Positions 14,833 through 22,134 of a stretch of DNA of 41,442 bases are shown here, piece by piece; within the stretch, counting starts at the first letter, position 1; each line of letters opens with the position of its first letter. The DNA lies in the NCBI GenBank assembly GCA_017307355.1, contig JAFKFG010000031.1, forward strand, positions 1 through 41,442. Direction: 5' to 3'. Both the position numbers and the translations under genes were made by a program. The notes beneath the pieces were generated by a model that searched no databases, was not told the DNA's origin, and saw nothing but the letters and a program-made list of their open reading frames with translations. The stretch is from Alphaproteobacteria bacterium. Its GTDB lineage: Bacteria; Pseudomonadota; Alphaproteobacteria; Micropepsales; Micropepsaceae.

Positions 14833-15330
14833 TCACGTCCGCGCCTCGACCCAGGCCGCCGTCTTTTTCAGCAGCGGCGCGGGCACGGTCTTCTCCAACG
14901 TCTTCGCCAGTTCGGCCAATGTCACTCCGTCCAGGCTTGCGCGCCAGGCCCGGTCGGCCTCCCACATCACCCGCGCGATGGCGCAAGGCCGGCTATCGCC
15001 CGCCGCTGCCGGGGACATCGATCCCCGGCAGGGATTGTTCTTGCGGATCTCCGTGCAGACGAAGCTGGACTGCCTGCCTTCCACCGCTTCCACGATGTTG
15101 AGGAAGGTGATCGCGCCGGCCGGACGCGCCAGGCGATAACCGCCCGAAGGACCCAAGGTGCCTTCCACGATGCCCGCTTGCGACAAAGCCTGCAGCGCCT
15201 TGGAGAGATATTCCTTGGGCACGCCATGCAGCTCCGCCAGGTCCTTGGTGGGCAGATGGCGGTCCGGTCCCAGTCCCGCCAGGATGGCGCAGCAATGCAG
15301 CGCCCATTCCACCTGGTTCTTCAGCTGCAT
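14833..15330 (-). CDS. Rrf2-family regulator with three cysteines
   Basis: A 165-aa protein starting MQLKNQVEWALHCCAILAGL, with helix-turn-helix around LAELHGVPKEYLSKALQALS and the wing GTLGPSGGYRLARP, as in Rrf2 proteins. Cysteines at 92, 101 and 116 (FVCTE, NPCRG, RPCAI) are placed like the three iron-sulphur ligands of IscR and NsrR, but with wider spacing. It is likely a redox, nitric oxide or iron-sulphur sensor. It follows the AhpD-like gene by nine bases, and a 27-bp palindrome lies upstream of that gene. Regulator and target are probably one self-controlled operon. Confidence 0.85.
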   Translation of the reverse strand: MQLKNQVEWALHCCAILAGLGPDRHLPTKDLAELHGVPKEYLSKALQALSQAGIVEGTLGPSGGYRLARPAGAITFLNIVEAVEGRQSSFVCTEIRKNNPCRGSMSPAAAGDSRPCAIARVMWEADRAWRASLDGVTLAELAKTLEKTVPAPLLKKTAAWVEART

Positions 15331-15339
15331 CGCATTGCC

Positions 15340-15819
15340 CTAGCTCAGCCCCGACTTGCTCAACCCATACATCGCATCGCGTGATCCGGGCACCGCCCGA
15401 AAACCGATACTAAGGCGATTCCAGCCATTGATCGCCATCACCGCGAAGCTCAGCGCCGCCATCTCCTTGTCGTCGAACTGGGCCTTGACGGCGTCATAGA
15501 TCGCATCCGGCACGCCATGCGGCCCAAGCTGGGTCAAGGCTTCGGTCCATTCCAGCGCCGCCCGCTCGCGCGCATCGAACAAGGGCGATTCCCGCCACAC
15601 CGCCAGGTGATAGAGCCGAAGCTCCCGCTCGCCGTGAATCTTGGCTTCCTTGGAATGCATGTCGACGCAGAAGGCGCAGCCATTGATCTGCGAGGCGCGC
15701 AGATCGATCAGGTCGATCAGAGTCTGGCCCAGGCCGCTGGCCTTGGTCGCCATGCTGAACGTGTAATAGGCCTTGGTCAGTTCGGGAGAGGCTTTGGCGT
15801 AATCGAGACGTTCGGGCAT
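15340..15819 (-). CDS. Carboxymuconolactone decarboxylase / AhpD-family protein
   Basis: The 159-aa protein carries the AhpD-type redox motif at residues 48-55: CAFCVDMH, with Cys48, Cys51 and His55, preceded by DLRASQING and followed by SKEAK. This family includes peroxidase and alkylhydroperoxidase-like enzymes that use the CxxC pair for thiol redox. It is first in an operon with an Rrf2-type regulator, which fits an oxidative or electrophile stress response. The starting MPERLDYAKA is common in this branch. Confidence 0.87.
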   Translation of the reverse strand: MPERLDYAKASPELTKAYYTFSMATKASGLGQTLIDLIDLRASQINGCAFCVDMHSKEAKIHGERELRLYHLAVWRESPLFDARERAALEWTEALTQLGPHGVPDAIYDAVKAQFDDKEMAALSFAVMAINGWNRLSIGFRAVPGSRDAMYGLSKSGLS

Positions 15820-15839
15820 CGGGGTTCTCCGGGGTTTTC

Positions 15840-15866
15840 TATTAAGGATATCAAATATCCGTAATA
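15840..15866. promoter_or_regulatory. Rrf2 operator, 27-bp inverted repeat
   Basis: Left arm TATTAAGGATAT (15840-15851), centre CAA, right arm ATATCCGTAATA (15855-15866): 11 of 12 positions pair. It lies 20 bases upstream of the CMD start. The AT-rich GGATAT-N3-ATATCC form is typical for Rrf2 family sites and is the likely binding site of the regulator downstream. Confidence 0.7.
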
Positions 15867-15943
15867 AGCTCTCCCGTCAAGCCCGCCTGACCGCCCGTCC
15901 CTTTCCTGCTAGAATGGCCGACGCTTTCCCTTGGGGGGATCTC

Positions 15944-16270
15944 ATGCTGCGTCCATTGCTTGTCGTTCTGGCGCTTGGCTTGACCGCGCCCGCCTTCGCC
16001 GCCGCGCCCGATGCGCCCAAGCCCAGCTTCGACTGCGCCACCGCCAAATCCAAAGTGAAGCTGATGATCTGCGGCAACGACGAGCTGGCGAAGCTGGATG
16101 TGGCCGAGGAAGCGCTCCTGCGCCGCGCCCGGGCCAAGGCCACCACGCCCGATGCCGTCAATGAGGAACAAAGTCTCTGGCTCAGCCAGCGCGACGCCTG
16201 CACCAGTCCCGCCTGCCTGGTCCGCGCCTATCACCAGCGCATCGCCGACCTGCATGCCTGGACCAACTGA
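15944..16270 (+). CDS. Small exported LprI/DUF1311-like protein, 108 aa
   Basis: The start after GGGGGGAT gives a signal peptide MLRPLLVVLALGLTAPAFAA. The mature part contains SFDCATAKSKVKLMICGNDE, LAKLDVAEEALLRRARA, QSLWLSQRDAC and SPACLVRAYHQRIADLH, the pattern of the lysozyme-inhibitor LprI-like domain (PF07007), with its four disulphide-forming cysteines. It is periplasmic. Whether it inhibits lysozyme here is unknown; many members with this domain have other or no known roles. GCTAGAAT at 15908 may be its -10 box. Confidence 0.7.
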   Translation: MLRPLLVVLALGLTAPAFAAAPDAPKPSFDCATAKSKVKLMICGNDELAKLDVAEEALLRRARAKATTPDAVNEEQSLWLSQRDACTSPACLVRAYHQRIADLHAWTN

Positions 16271-16408
16271 TCCCCGGGGTCAGGGCGTAACATTGCCAAA
16301 TTATAACTGAATCATTACATATACCACCCTCACGTCCCGGCCATGCTAGGCTGACGGCATCAACACGTATCGATTTGGGAAGGCGCCCGCGCCTTTGGGG
16401 GGATTGAT

Positions 16409-16594
16409 ATGAAGCTCGCGCTCCGGATCGGCGGCATCTTGATCGCATTGCTGGGCCTGCATTGGATCAGCGAAGGCACCGGCGTCCTGGCCTATCCGCA
16501 AAGCCCGCTGATGTATCTGCAACCCCAATGGGCCTATATCGGCCTCGCCACCATGGTGGGCGGCGGCGCGCTGATCTGGCTTTCGCAGCGCTGA
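16409..16594 (+). CDS. Small membrane protein, 61 aa
   Basis: Two hydrophobic segments at about residues 4-20 and 40-58 with a short loop (WISEGTGVLAYPQSPLMYLQ). The ribosome site is GGGGGGAT. Just before it, a 7-bp hairpin (AAGGCGC-CC-GCGCCTT, 16380-16395) may affect translation. No family recognised. Confidence 0.55.
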   Translation: MKLALRIGGILIALLGLHWISEGTGVLAYPQSPLMYLQPQWAYIGLATMVGGGALIWLSQR

Positions 16595-16699
16595 CGCCCG
16601 GCCCTTCGGCGCGGCACTCCGCATCTATATTTTTCCCCGCCGGCGCGCTAATCGGTGCGCGCACCGCGCCATTCTGAGCGCGGTATCAGGGAGACAATC

Positions 16700-17074
16700 A
16701 TGGTCAAGCTCGGTTACGCCACCGTCGGTTCGAACAAGCTGGAAGAGGCGAAGAAATTCTACGATGCGCTGTTTTCGCCGGAAGGCGTGGCGCCCGCGTT
16801 CGAACATCCCTCGGGCGGCCGGGTCTACGGCAAGGACGGCAGCCTGTTCTTCGGCGTGCTGGGCCCCTACGACAAAAAGCCCGCCACGGTGGGCAACGGC
16901 TCCATGGTGGCGCTGAATTTCGACAACCGCGCCCAGGTCGACGCTTTCCACGCTCGCGCTCTGTCGCTGGGCGGCACCGATGAAGGCGCCCCGGGCGAGC
17001 GCGGCCCCAGCTTCTACTTCTCCTATTTCCGCGATCTCGACGGCAACAAGCTCTGTGCGTATGCGATTGGGTGA
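16700..17074 (+). CDS. VOC-family (glyoxalase/bleomycin resistance) protein
   Basis: A 124-aa protein starting MVKLGYATVGSNKLEEAKKF after AGGGAGA. It has the two beta-alpha-beta-beta-beta modules of the VOC fold: KLEEAKKFYDALFSPEG in the first and MVALNFDNRAQVDAFHARAL with FYFSYFRDLDGNKLCAYA in the second. Usual metal ligands are not all conserved, so a binding rather than catalytic role is possible. Repeat A lies downstream. Confidence 0.8.
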   Translation: MVKLGYATVGSNKLEEAKKFYDALFSPEGVAPAFEHPSGGRVYGKDGSLFFGVLGPYDKKPATVGNGSMVALNFDNRAQVDAFHARALSLGGTDEGAPGERGPSFYFSYFRDLDGNKLCAYAIG

Positions 17075-17082
17075 GGCCCCGT

Positions 17083-17121
17083 TTTGCCGAAGGCAAATGG
17101 GACGGTCCGGTGGACCGTCCC
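17083..17121. repeat. Two adjoining hairpins preceding repeat A
   Basis: TTTGCCGAAGGCAAA (17083-17097) and a perfect 10-bp stem GGGACGGTCC/GGACCGTCCC with GGT loop (17099-17121). There is no T-run after them, so they are not clear terminators. They lie between the VOC stop and the 77-bp repeat, and repeat B has a hairpin at the same position with a different sequence. Confidence 0.5.
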
Positions 17122-17130
17122 AAGGGGTCG

Positions 17131-17207
17131 CCTCGCTCGCTACGCGTGCGAGGGGCAAGGTTTTCTAAGCTCATGACATTCGCTAAGAAAACCTAAGCCA
17201 ACGCCGC
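17131..17207 (+). repeat. 77-bp intergenic repeat, copy A
   Basis: This sequence, from CCTCGCTCGCTACGCG to AAGCCAACGCCGC, recurs inverted at 31903-31979 with 68 of 77 positions identical. It contains two internal hairpins: CCTCGC/GCGAGG (17131-17136 with 17148-17153) and AGGTTTTCTAAGC with GCTAAGAAAACCT (17158-17170 with 17182-17194). It lies in a gap between coding genes. This resembles a REP- or MITE-like intergenic element. Confidence 0.8.
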
Positions 17208-17253
17208 GAGCACTAGCGAGCGGCCGGATAATGCCAAAACAAAGACGGCCTCA

Positions 17254-17565
17254 ATGACACCCGAAAAGCAGGACGCCCCGCTGAAACAAAAAGAACCCGG
17301 GACCTATTGGTTCCGGATCGGGCTTTTTGTCGTGGCGGGCGTCCTGCTTCTCTGGCTCGCCTCCAGCTTTCTCTACACCTGGTTTTATCCGCGGGAATGG
17401 ATTCTCACGGTCAACCAGCCGGCGGAGAAGACCGGCTTCAGCCGCGCCTTCCACACCCAAAAGGAATGCGAGATCGTGATGCGGATGTGGCGCGGCGAAG
17501 GCGAACGCGCCCGCCGCGAGGGCAAGCCCGAAGATGCCCCCACCGCCGATTGCGCCAAGCTCTAG
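17254..17565 (+). CDS. Small single-pass membrane protein, 103 aa
   Basis: Starts MTPEKQDAPLKQKEPGTYWF, with one membrane helix at about residues 20-40, then a periplasmic or cytosolic charged segment (RMWRGEGERARREGKPEDAP) and two cysteines (KECEIV, TADCAKL). No family is recognised. It converges with the exported small protein at 17572, six bases apart. Confidence 0.55.
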   Translation: MTPEKQDAPLKQKEPGTYWFRIGLFVVAGVLLLWLASSFLYTWFYPREWILTVNQPAEKTGFSRAFHTQKECEIVMRMWRGEGERARREGKPEDAPTADCAKL

Positions 17566-17571
17566 CCCGTC

Positions 17572-17835
17572 TCACAACTGCACCCACACGCCATGGTGCC
17601 AAAAACCGCGACCCTCCTGATAGGGACGAAAGCGGCGATGCGTGCCCCATTCCTGATGGAAATACCAATCGTCGGAATGATACTCGAACGATTGCCCCGG
17701 CACGCTTTCGCGCCGGTCGCTGTGCCAGCAATCGCCTTCCTGGTTGCAGATGATATAGGCCGACGCGCTACCCGCCATCACCGCCATGGCGATCAGCGCC
17801 ACCGCTCCGACAACAAGAATTCTTCTCAAGCGCAT
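17572..17835 (-). CDS. Small exported protein, 87 aa
   Basis: Start follows AGGAG and gives MRLRRILVVGAVALIAMAVM with AGSASA, a signal peptide. The mature part has ICNQEGDCWHSD, with two cysteines, and a tryptophan- and histidine-rich end (YFHQEWGTHRRFRPYQEGRG). No family is recognised; secreted small aromatic-rich proteins of this kind are often of unknown function. Confidence 0.55.
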   Translation of the reverse strand: MRLRRILVVGAVALIAMAVMAGSASAYIICNQEGDCWHSDRRESVPGQSFEYHSDDWYFHQEWGTHRRFRPYQEGRGFWHHGVWVQL

Positions 17836-17882
17836 CGTCCGCTCCTGCCCAACCCGGCGCACAAAATAAAAGCGCGCCGCCG

Positions 17883-17902
17883 CAAACCATAATTACGGTT
17901 TG
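17883..17902. promoter_or_regulatory. 20-bp palindrome in the 17836-17967 divergent gap
   Basis: CAAACCATAATTACGGTTTG is an inverted repeat with one mismatched pair. It lies between two divergent small genes and could be an operator or the base of a regulatory structure. No regulator gene is adjacent. Confidence 0.4.
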
Positions 17903-17941
17903 GCAAGCCGGCATTTCCAGCCGGGACACGGCACGATAAAC

Positions 17942-17963
17942 TTCCGTCCAGAAAAGGACGGAA
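17942..17963 (+). promoter_or_regulatory. Hairpin overlapping the ribosome site of the 62-aa gene
   Basis: TTCCGTCC pairs with GGACGGAA across AGAAAA. The right arm supplies the purine-rich ribosome-binding stretch four bases before the ATG at 17968, so folding would hide it. Confidence 0.4.
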
Positions 17964-17967
17964 CGGC

Positions 17968-18156
17968 ATGATTCCCAAATGGCAGATGACGGGCCTGTTC
18001 ATCCTGGTGGCCCTGCTGGCGGGTTTTGCGATCTATATGTCGCCCAATAGCTACGCCTACGCCTTCCTCAGCGGCCAATGCAGCCGCGATCCGCTGCCGA
18101 CCGTCTGCCACCGCTTCACCGGCGCGCGCGGCGGCGCGATGCGGTCCGCGTGGTAG
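17968..18156 (+). CDS. Small membrane protein, 62 aa
   Basis: One hydrophobic helix at about residues 8-25 (MTGLFILVALLAGFAIY), followed by a polar segment with two cysteines (SGQCSRDP, PTVCHRF). It is probably an exported, membrane-tethered small protein. The upstream hairpin may control translation. No family recognised. Confidence 0.45.
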   Translation: MIPKWQMTGLFILVALLAGFAIYMSPNSYAYAFLSGQCSRDPLPTVCHRFTGARGGAMRSAW

Positions 18157-18177
18157 CAATTTACGCTAAGGCCCGTC

Positions 18178-19389
18178 TCACGCCTGCATTTTGGCGATCA
18201 GCGCGCCCAGGCGTTTGATGCCTTCGGCGATGCTGGCTTCGTCCGACAGCGAGAAATTGAGGCGCAGATAATTGCTGCGCCCCCGGTCCGCGAAGAAGGC
18301 GATGCCGGGCACAAAGGCGACCCTGGCTTCCGCGATCGCCCGCTCCAGCAGCGCCGCCCCGTCCATGCCCTCCGGCAAAGTGACCCAGACGAACATGCCG
18401 CCTTCCGGTTTGGTCCACCGCACGCCTTTGGGCATATGCGCCTGAAGCGCCGCCAGCATCGCGTCGCGCCGCGCCTTATAGACCGGCAGAATGACGCGCG
18501 CCTGATCTTCGATGATCTTCGACGCCACCTCATGCATCACGATCTGGTTGAGGGTGGAGACTTGCAGGTCGCTCGCTTGCTTGATGATCACCAGCTTCTG
18601 GATCACCGGCTTGGCCGCCACCACCCAGCCGATGCGCAAGGCGGGCACGATGCTTTTGGAAAAGGTGCCGCAATAGATCACCCGCGAATTCTCGATTCCC
18701 CCCTTGCGCGCGATATCCAGCGCCAGAAGCGAGGGCACCCGCTCGCCGTCATAGCGCAGCTTTTCATAGGCATTGTCTTCGATCAGCGGCAGGTCCATCG
18801 CATCCGCCGCGTCCAGCATTTGCAGGCGCTCGTCCCGCGTCAGGCTGGTGCCGCTGGGGTTTTGGAATTCCGGCATGCAATAGCCCAGGCGGGGCGCGCC
18901 TTCGCCCTTGGCATAGCTGTCTACGGTCCGGTTACTTCCCGGCCCCGGCAGCACGTCATAAACCGGCTCATAGCAATTGAAGGCCTGCAGCGCGCCCAGA
19001 TAGGTCGGCCACGCCACCAGCACCGGATCGCCCGGCGTGATGAACAGCTTGCCCAGAAAATCCAGCGCCTGCTGCGACCCGTTGGTGATCACCACATTGT
19101 CCGGCCCGCACGGCGCGCCCAGCCCGGTCATATAGCTGGCGATCCATTCGCGCAGCGGCTTGTAACCTTCGCTCACCGCATATTGCAGGGCGACCTTGGC
19201 CCGTGCCGGGTCGTTCAGCACTTTGGCATAGGCGTCGGCGATCTCCGCCATGGGAAACAGCGCCGGATCGGGAATGCCGCCCGCGAACGAGATCAGGTCG
19301 GGCTGATCCAACACCTTCAAAAGCTCGCGGATCTCCGACGCGGTCATATGCTTGGCGCGTTCGGCGTAATGGCTGGACCAGTCGATCAT
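18178..19389 (-). CDS. PLP-dependent aminotransferase, class I/II (2-aminoadipate/LysN-like)
   Basis: A 403-aa protein with the fold-type I signature: SFAGGIPDPALFP at about 34-46, TNGSQQALD near 102-110, FQNPSG with Asn177, IEDNAY with Asp205, and the PLP-binding Lys245 in GTFSKSIVPALRIGW, ending with Arg376 in LRLNFS, which binds the substrate carboxylate. The N-terminal AGGIPDP pattern is typical for 2-aminoadipate/alpha-aminotransferases and kynurenine-type enzymes. Substrate not decidable here. Monocistronic, with a serine hydrolase gene upstream on the same strand. Confidence 0.88.
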   Translation of the reverse strand: MIDWSSHYAERAKHMTASEIRELLKVLDQPDLISFAGGIPDPALFPMAEIADAYAKVLNDPARAKVALQYAVSEGYKPLREWIASYMTGLGAPCGPDNVVITNGSQQALDFLGKLFITPGDPVLVAWPTYLGALQAFNCYEPVYDVLPGPGSNRTVDSYAKGEGAPRLGYCMPEFQNPSGTSLTRDERLQMLDAADAMDLPLIEDNAYEKLRYDGERVPSLLALDIARKGGIENSRVIYCGTFSKSIVPALRIGWVVAAKPVIQKLVIIKQASDLQVSTLNQIVMHEVASKIIEDQARVILPVYKARRDAMLAALQAHMPKGVRWTKPEGGMFVWVTLPEGMDGAALLERAIAEARVAFVPGIAFFADRGRSNYLRLNFSLSDEASIAEGIKRLGALIAKMQA

Positions 19390-19511
19390 GGCGCTTCTCG
19401 TTCCCTATCGCGCACGTTTATTCCACACCAAACCGGCGCGCGGGGAAATCCGCCCGGCATGCGCAAATTCGCAAGCCGGACCGGCGTTCCGCGCACCCCT
19501 ATGGCGCGGGG

Positions 19512-20693
19512 CTATTTTACCGCTTCCTCGAGCAGCTTGACGAAATCCTTCATCTTGCCGCCGTCGATCCAGCGCACCACCGCCACGATATCGTGCTGAT
19601 AATCGATGAAGATGATGTTCGCCCCGTCGCCGATGAAGGAGACGCTATCCTCCGGCGCGTCGGGATACATCTTCTTGCCGGTGTTGAGATACCAGTTGCA
19701 ATAGCCATAACCGGGATTGGGCCCGGTGGGCGTGCGCGCCATCGCCACCCATTTGTCCGACAGGACTTGGCGGTCACCCCATTTGCCCTTGTTCAGGCCC
19801 AAAAGGCCCAGCCGCGCCTGGTCGCGCGCGGTGAGGAACATGCCGCCGCCCCAATGGCCGCCGCCCGACACCACCTTGGTGCGTTTGCCGTCGATGTCGG
19901 TATAGGAATTGTCATAGCCTTCCCAATGCCAGCCGTCCGACATGCCGATGGGATCGGCGACATACTCTTTCAGCACGTCGGGCAAAGGCCGCTTCCACAG
20001 ATGCGTCAGCGCCAGGGCCAGCGCATTCACCCGCACATCGTTGTATTTCCATTCCTTGCCCACCGGCGGCGGGCCTTTCGCCAGCTCGCTCCAGGGATTT
20101 TCGCCCGGCCGGTCCGCCCACCAGGGCTTGCCCCACATGGTGCCGATCCATCCGGAATCCTGGCGCAGCATATTGTCCCAGGTGATGGGCTGATTGTGCG
20201 GCAGCATGAAATCCGCCGACGGCTGCACATAATCGATCACCCGGTCGTTGACGTTCCTGATCATGCCCTTGTCGAAAGCCACGCCCGCCACCGACGACAG
20301 AAATGTTTTGGTGACCGAGAAGGTCATATCGACTTCACGGGTGTTGCCCCACTCCGCCACGATATAGCCGTGACGGATAATCAGCCCATTGGCGGGCACA
20401 TGCGGCTTGAGCGGACCGATGGGCGTGTTGAACGCCTCGTGCCCATATTTCAGCGGCACCGAAATGCGAAGGTCCCGGATGTCCGCCTGCTTGGCCAGTT
20501 CGGGCGGATAGGTCAGCTCCGCCGACACCGCGAAATCCACCGCCGCCTTGATCTTGGCGGGATCGAGCTTTTCCTGCTGCGGCGTATGCGTCGTCCAGGC
20601 ATCGCCTTTGGGGGGCAGATAATCGGCCGCCGCCGCCGGCATGGCGGCCAGCAGACTCAATCCCAGAACAGTCGCCGTGAATGTATTACGCAT
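19512..20693 (-). CDS. Secreted serine hydrolase (class C beta-lactamase/PBP-like)
   Basis: The 393-aa protein has a signal peptide (MRNTFTATVLGLSLLAAMPA) and a beta-lactamase-like fold: SVTK at 126-129 (nucleophile Ser126, Lys129) and KYND at 216-219 in the YxN position. A GGGHWGGGMF stretch and SFIGDGANII near the C-terminus fit the later strands. The family includes esterases, D-aminopeptidases and PBP-related enzymes; true resistance activity is not implied. It lies downstream of the cytochrome-Vgb gene, about 60 bases apart on the same strand. Confidence 0.85.
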   Translation of the reverse strand: MRNTFTATVLGLSLLAAMPAAAADYLPPKGDAWTTHTPQQEKLDPAKIKAAVDFAVSAELTYPPELAKQADIRDLRISVPLKYGHEAFNTPIGPLKPHVPANGLIIRHGYIVAEWGNTREVDMTFSVTKTFLSSVAGVAFDKGMIRNVNDRVIDYVQPSADFMLPHNQPITWDNMLRQDSGWIGTMWGKPWWADRPGENPWSELAKGPPPVGKEWKYNDVRVNALALALTHLWKRPLPDVLKEYVADPIGMSDGWHWEGYDNSYTDIDGKRTKVVSGGGHWGGGMFLTARDQARLGLLGLNKGKWGDRQVLSDKWVAMARTPTGPNPGYGYCNWYLNTGKKMYPDAPEDSVSFIGDGANIIFIDYQHDIVAVVRWIDGGKMKDFVKLLEEAVK

Positions 20694-20754
20694 CGCGTCC
20701 CCCTGCCTTGCGGGCGCCGACTGTGACCGCAGCCCGGCGCGGCGGCAAGGGGAT

Positions 20755-21990
20755 TCAGCGGGCGGCGCGGTCCTTCTCCACCTCGACGAAAGCGATCTTG
20801 TTCACGCCGCTGCAGGCGAGCCAGAGATTGCCTTCCGGCGTGTGCACCATGTTGCGCACCACCCCGCCGCCGGACGGGATCGCCCAGCTTTCGAACTTCT
20901 GCGTCTTGGGATCGAAGCGCACCAGCGTGTTGGGGCTGACATTGGATTCGCTGTACCAGATCACGTCACCCACCGCGGTGATGCCATAGGGCCGCGAATC
21001 CTTTCCGCCCGGCGACGGAAATTCCGTCACCGCGCCGGTCTTGGGATCGAGCCGCCCCAGATAGCCCCGCGCATAATCCGAATACCAGATGATGTCGTCG
21101 GGTGTGATTGCCACGCGCCGGGGCCGCGAATCCGCATGCGGCAACACGAATTCATGAATCGCAAGCGTGTCGGGATCGAGCCGCGCCACCTTGTTCGATC
21201 CGAATTCCACAAAGAACGGCGCGCCATGGGAATCGATCACCATGCCGTACGGGTTGGAGCGTGGCGTGGGCGACGTCACCAGCTTGACTTCGCCTGTCTT
21301 CGGATCGAGCCGCCCCACCCGATTGGCGCCCTGCACCGTGAAATAGATATTGCCGTTGGGCGCCAGCAATAGCGTGTGCGGATCCTTCGCCGCCGGATCG
21401 GGCATGGGATATTGCTTGACCGCGCCGGTCCTGGGATCGAGCTTGCCGATATAGGCCCCGAAATTCGCCGTGTACCAGACATTGCCGTCATGGTCGGGGA
21501 TCAGCCCGTGCGGGCCCGAATTTTCGGGCAGCTTGAATTCCCTGAACTGCTGCGTCCTGGGATCGAAGCGGCCCAGCACATTGGCCATCTGGCCGGTGTA
21601 CCAGGCCGATCCGTCGGGCGCATACATCGGATCGTGCGGCCGCGAACCCGGCGTGGGCACATCCCATTCCGTGATCGTCACTTTCACGGGCCCGGAAATC
21701 AGCGCCGCCGCGCCCACCGTCTTTGGCGGAAAATTCTTGGCGAGATAGGTCGACACCGTCTCGAATTGATCCGCCGGCAGCTGCGCGCCCGCATTCACCA
21801 TCATATGCAGCACCGTGTCCCATTCCGCCTTGCTGTGCCCGGCATTGGTCACCTGGCTCAAGGCATGACAGGAGGCGCAAGACGATTGGACGATCGCCTT
21901 GCCCGCGCCATCGGGCAGCGCCGATTGCGCCCCCGCCGCATGCGGCGCCAGAAGAAAAATCGTTGCGAGAATAAGGATGTTCCGCAGCAT
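20755..21990 (-). CDS. Exported cytochrome c fused to a Vgb-like (streptogramin lyase) propeller
   Basis: A 411-aa protein with a signal peptide (MLRNILILATIFLLAPHAAG) and a heme-binding CASCH at 38-42 in a short cytochrome-c-like region (to about 95). From about residue 105 there is a beta-propeller with repeated D-P-x-T units: GRFDPRTQQF, GKLDPRTGAV, GRLDPKTGEV, ARLDPDTLAI, GRLDPKTGAV and VRFDPKTQKF. This matches the Vgb virginiamycin B lyase family, whose enzymes open streptogramin B. With the cytochrome attached, a periplasmic redox or sugar-lactone role is as likely as drug inactivation. No other oxidase is adjacent. Confidence 0.8.
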   Translation of the reverse strand: MLRNILILATIFLLAPHAAGAQSALPDGAGKAIVQSSCASCHALSQVTNAGHSKAEWDTVLHMMVNAGAQLPADQFETVSTYLAKNFPPKTVGAAALISGPVKVTITEWDVPTPGSRPHDPMYAPDGSAWYTGQMANVLGRFDPRTQQFREFKLPENSGPHGLIPDHDGNVWYTANFGAYIGKLDPRTGAVKQYPMPDPAAKDPHTLLLAPNGNIYFTVQGANRVGRLDPKTGEVKLVTSPTPRSNPYGMVIDSHGAPFFVEFGSNKVARLDPDTLAIHEFVLPHADSRPRRVAITPDDIIWYSDYARGYLGRLDPKTGAVTEFPSPGGKDSRPYGITAVGDVIWYSESNVSPNTLVRFDPKTQKFESWAIPSGGGVVRNMVHTPEGNLWLACSGVNKIAFVEVEKDRAAR

Positions 21991-22134
21991 GGCACGACCT
22001 CGCGTCGGGGTGGAAACGCGGCAGCACAGCAGACAAGAGGCAAAGCCTACCCCCGTCCATTCTCAAGTCAAATGAAGCTTGCCGGGCCGGGTGGGTGATC
22101 TCTACTCTGCGCGCCGATCACAGGGGAAATTGCG

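Noticed and set aside
19203..20726. 507-codon plus-strand frame
   Set aside because: Antisense to the aminotransferase and serine hydrolase with complete active-site motifs.
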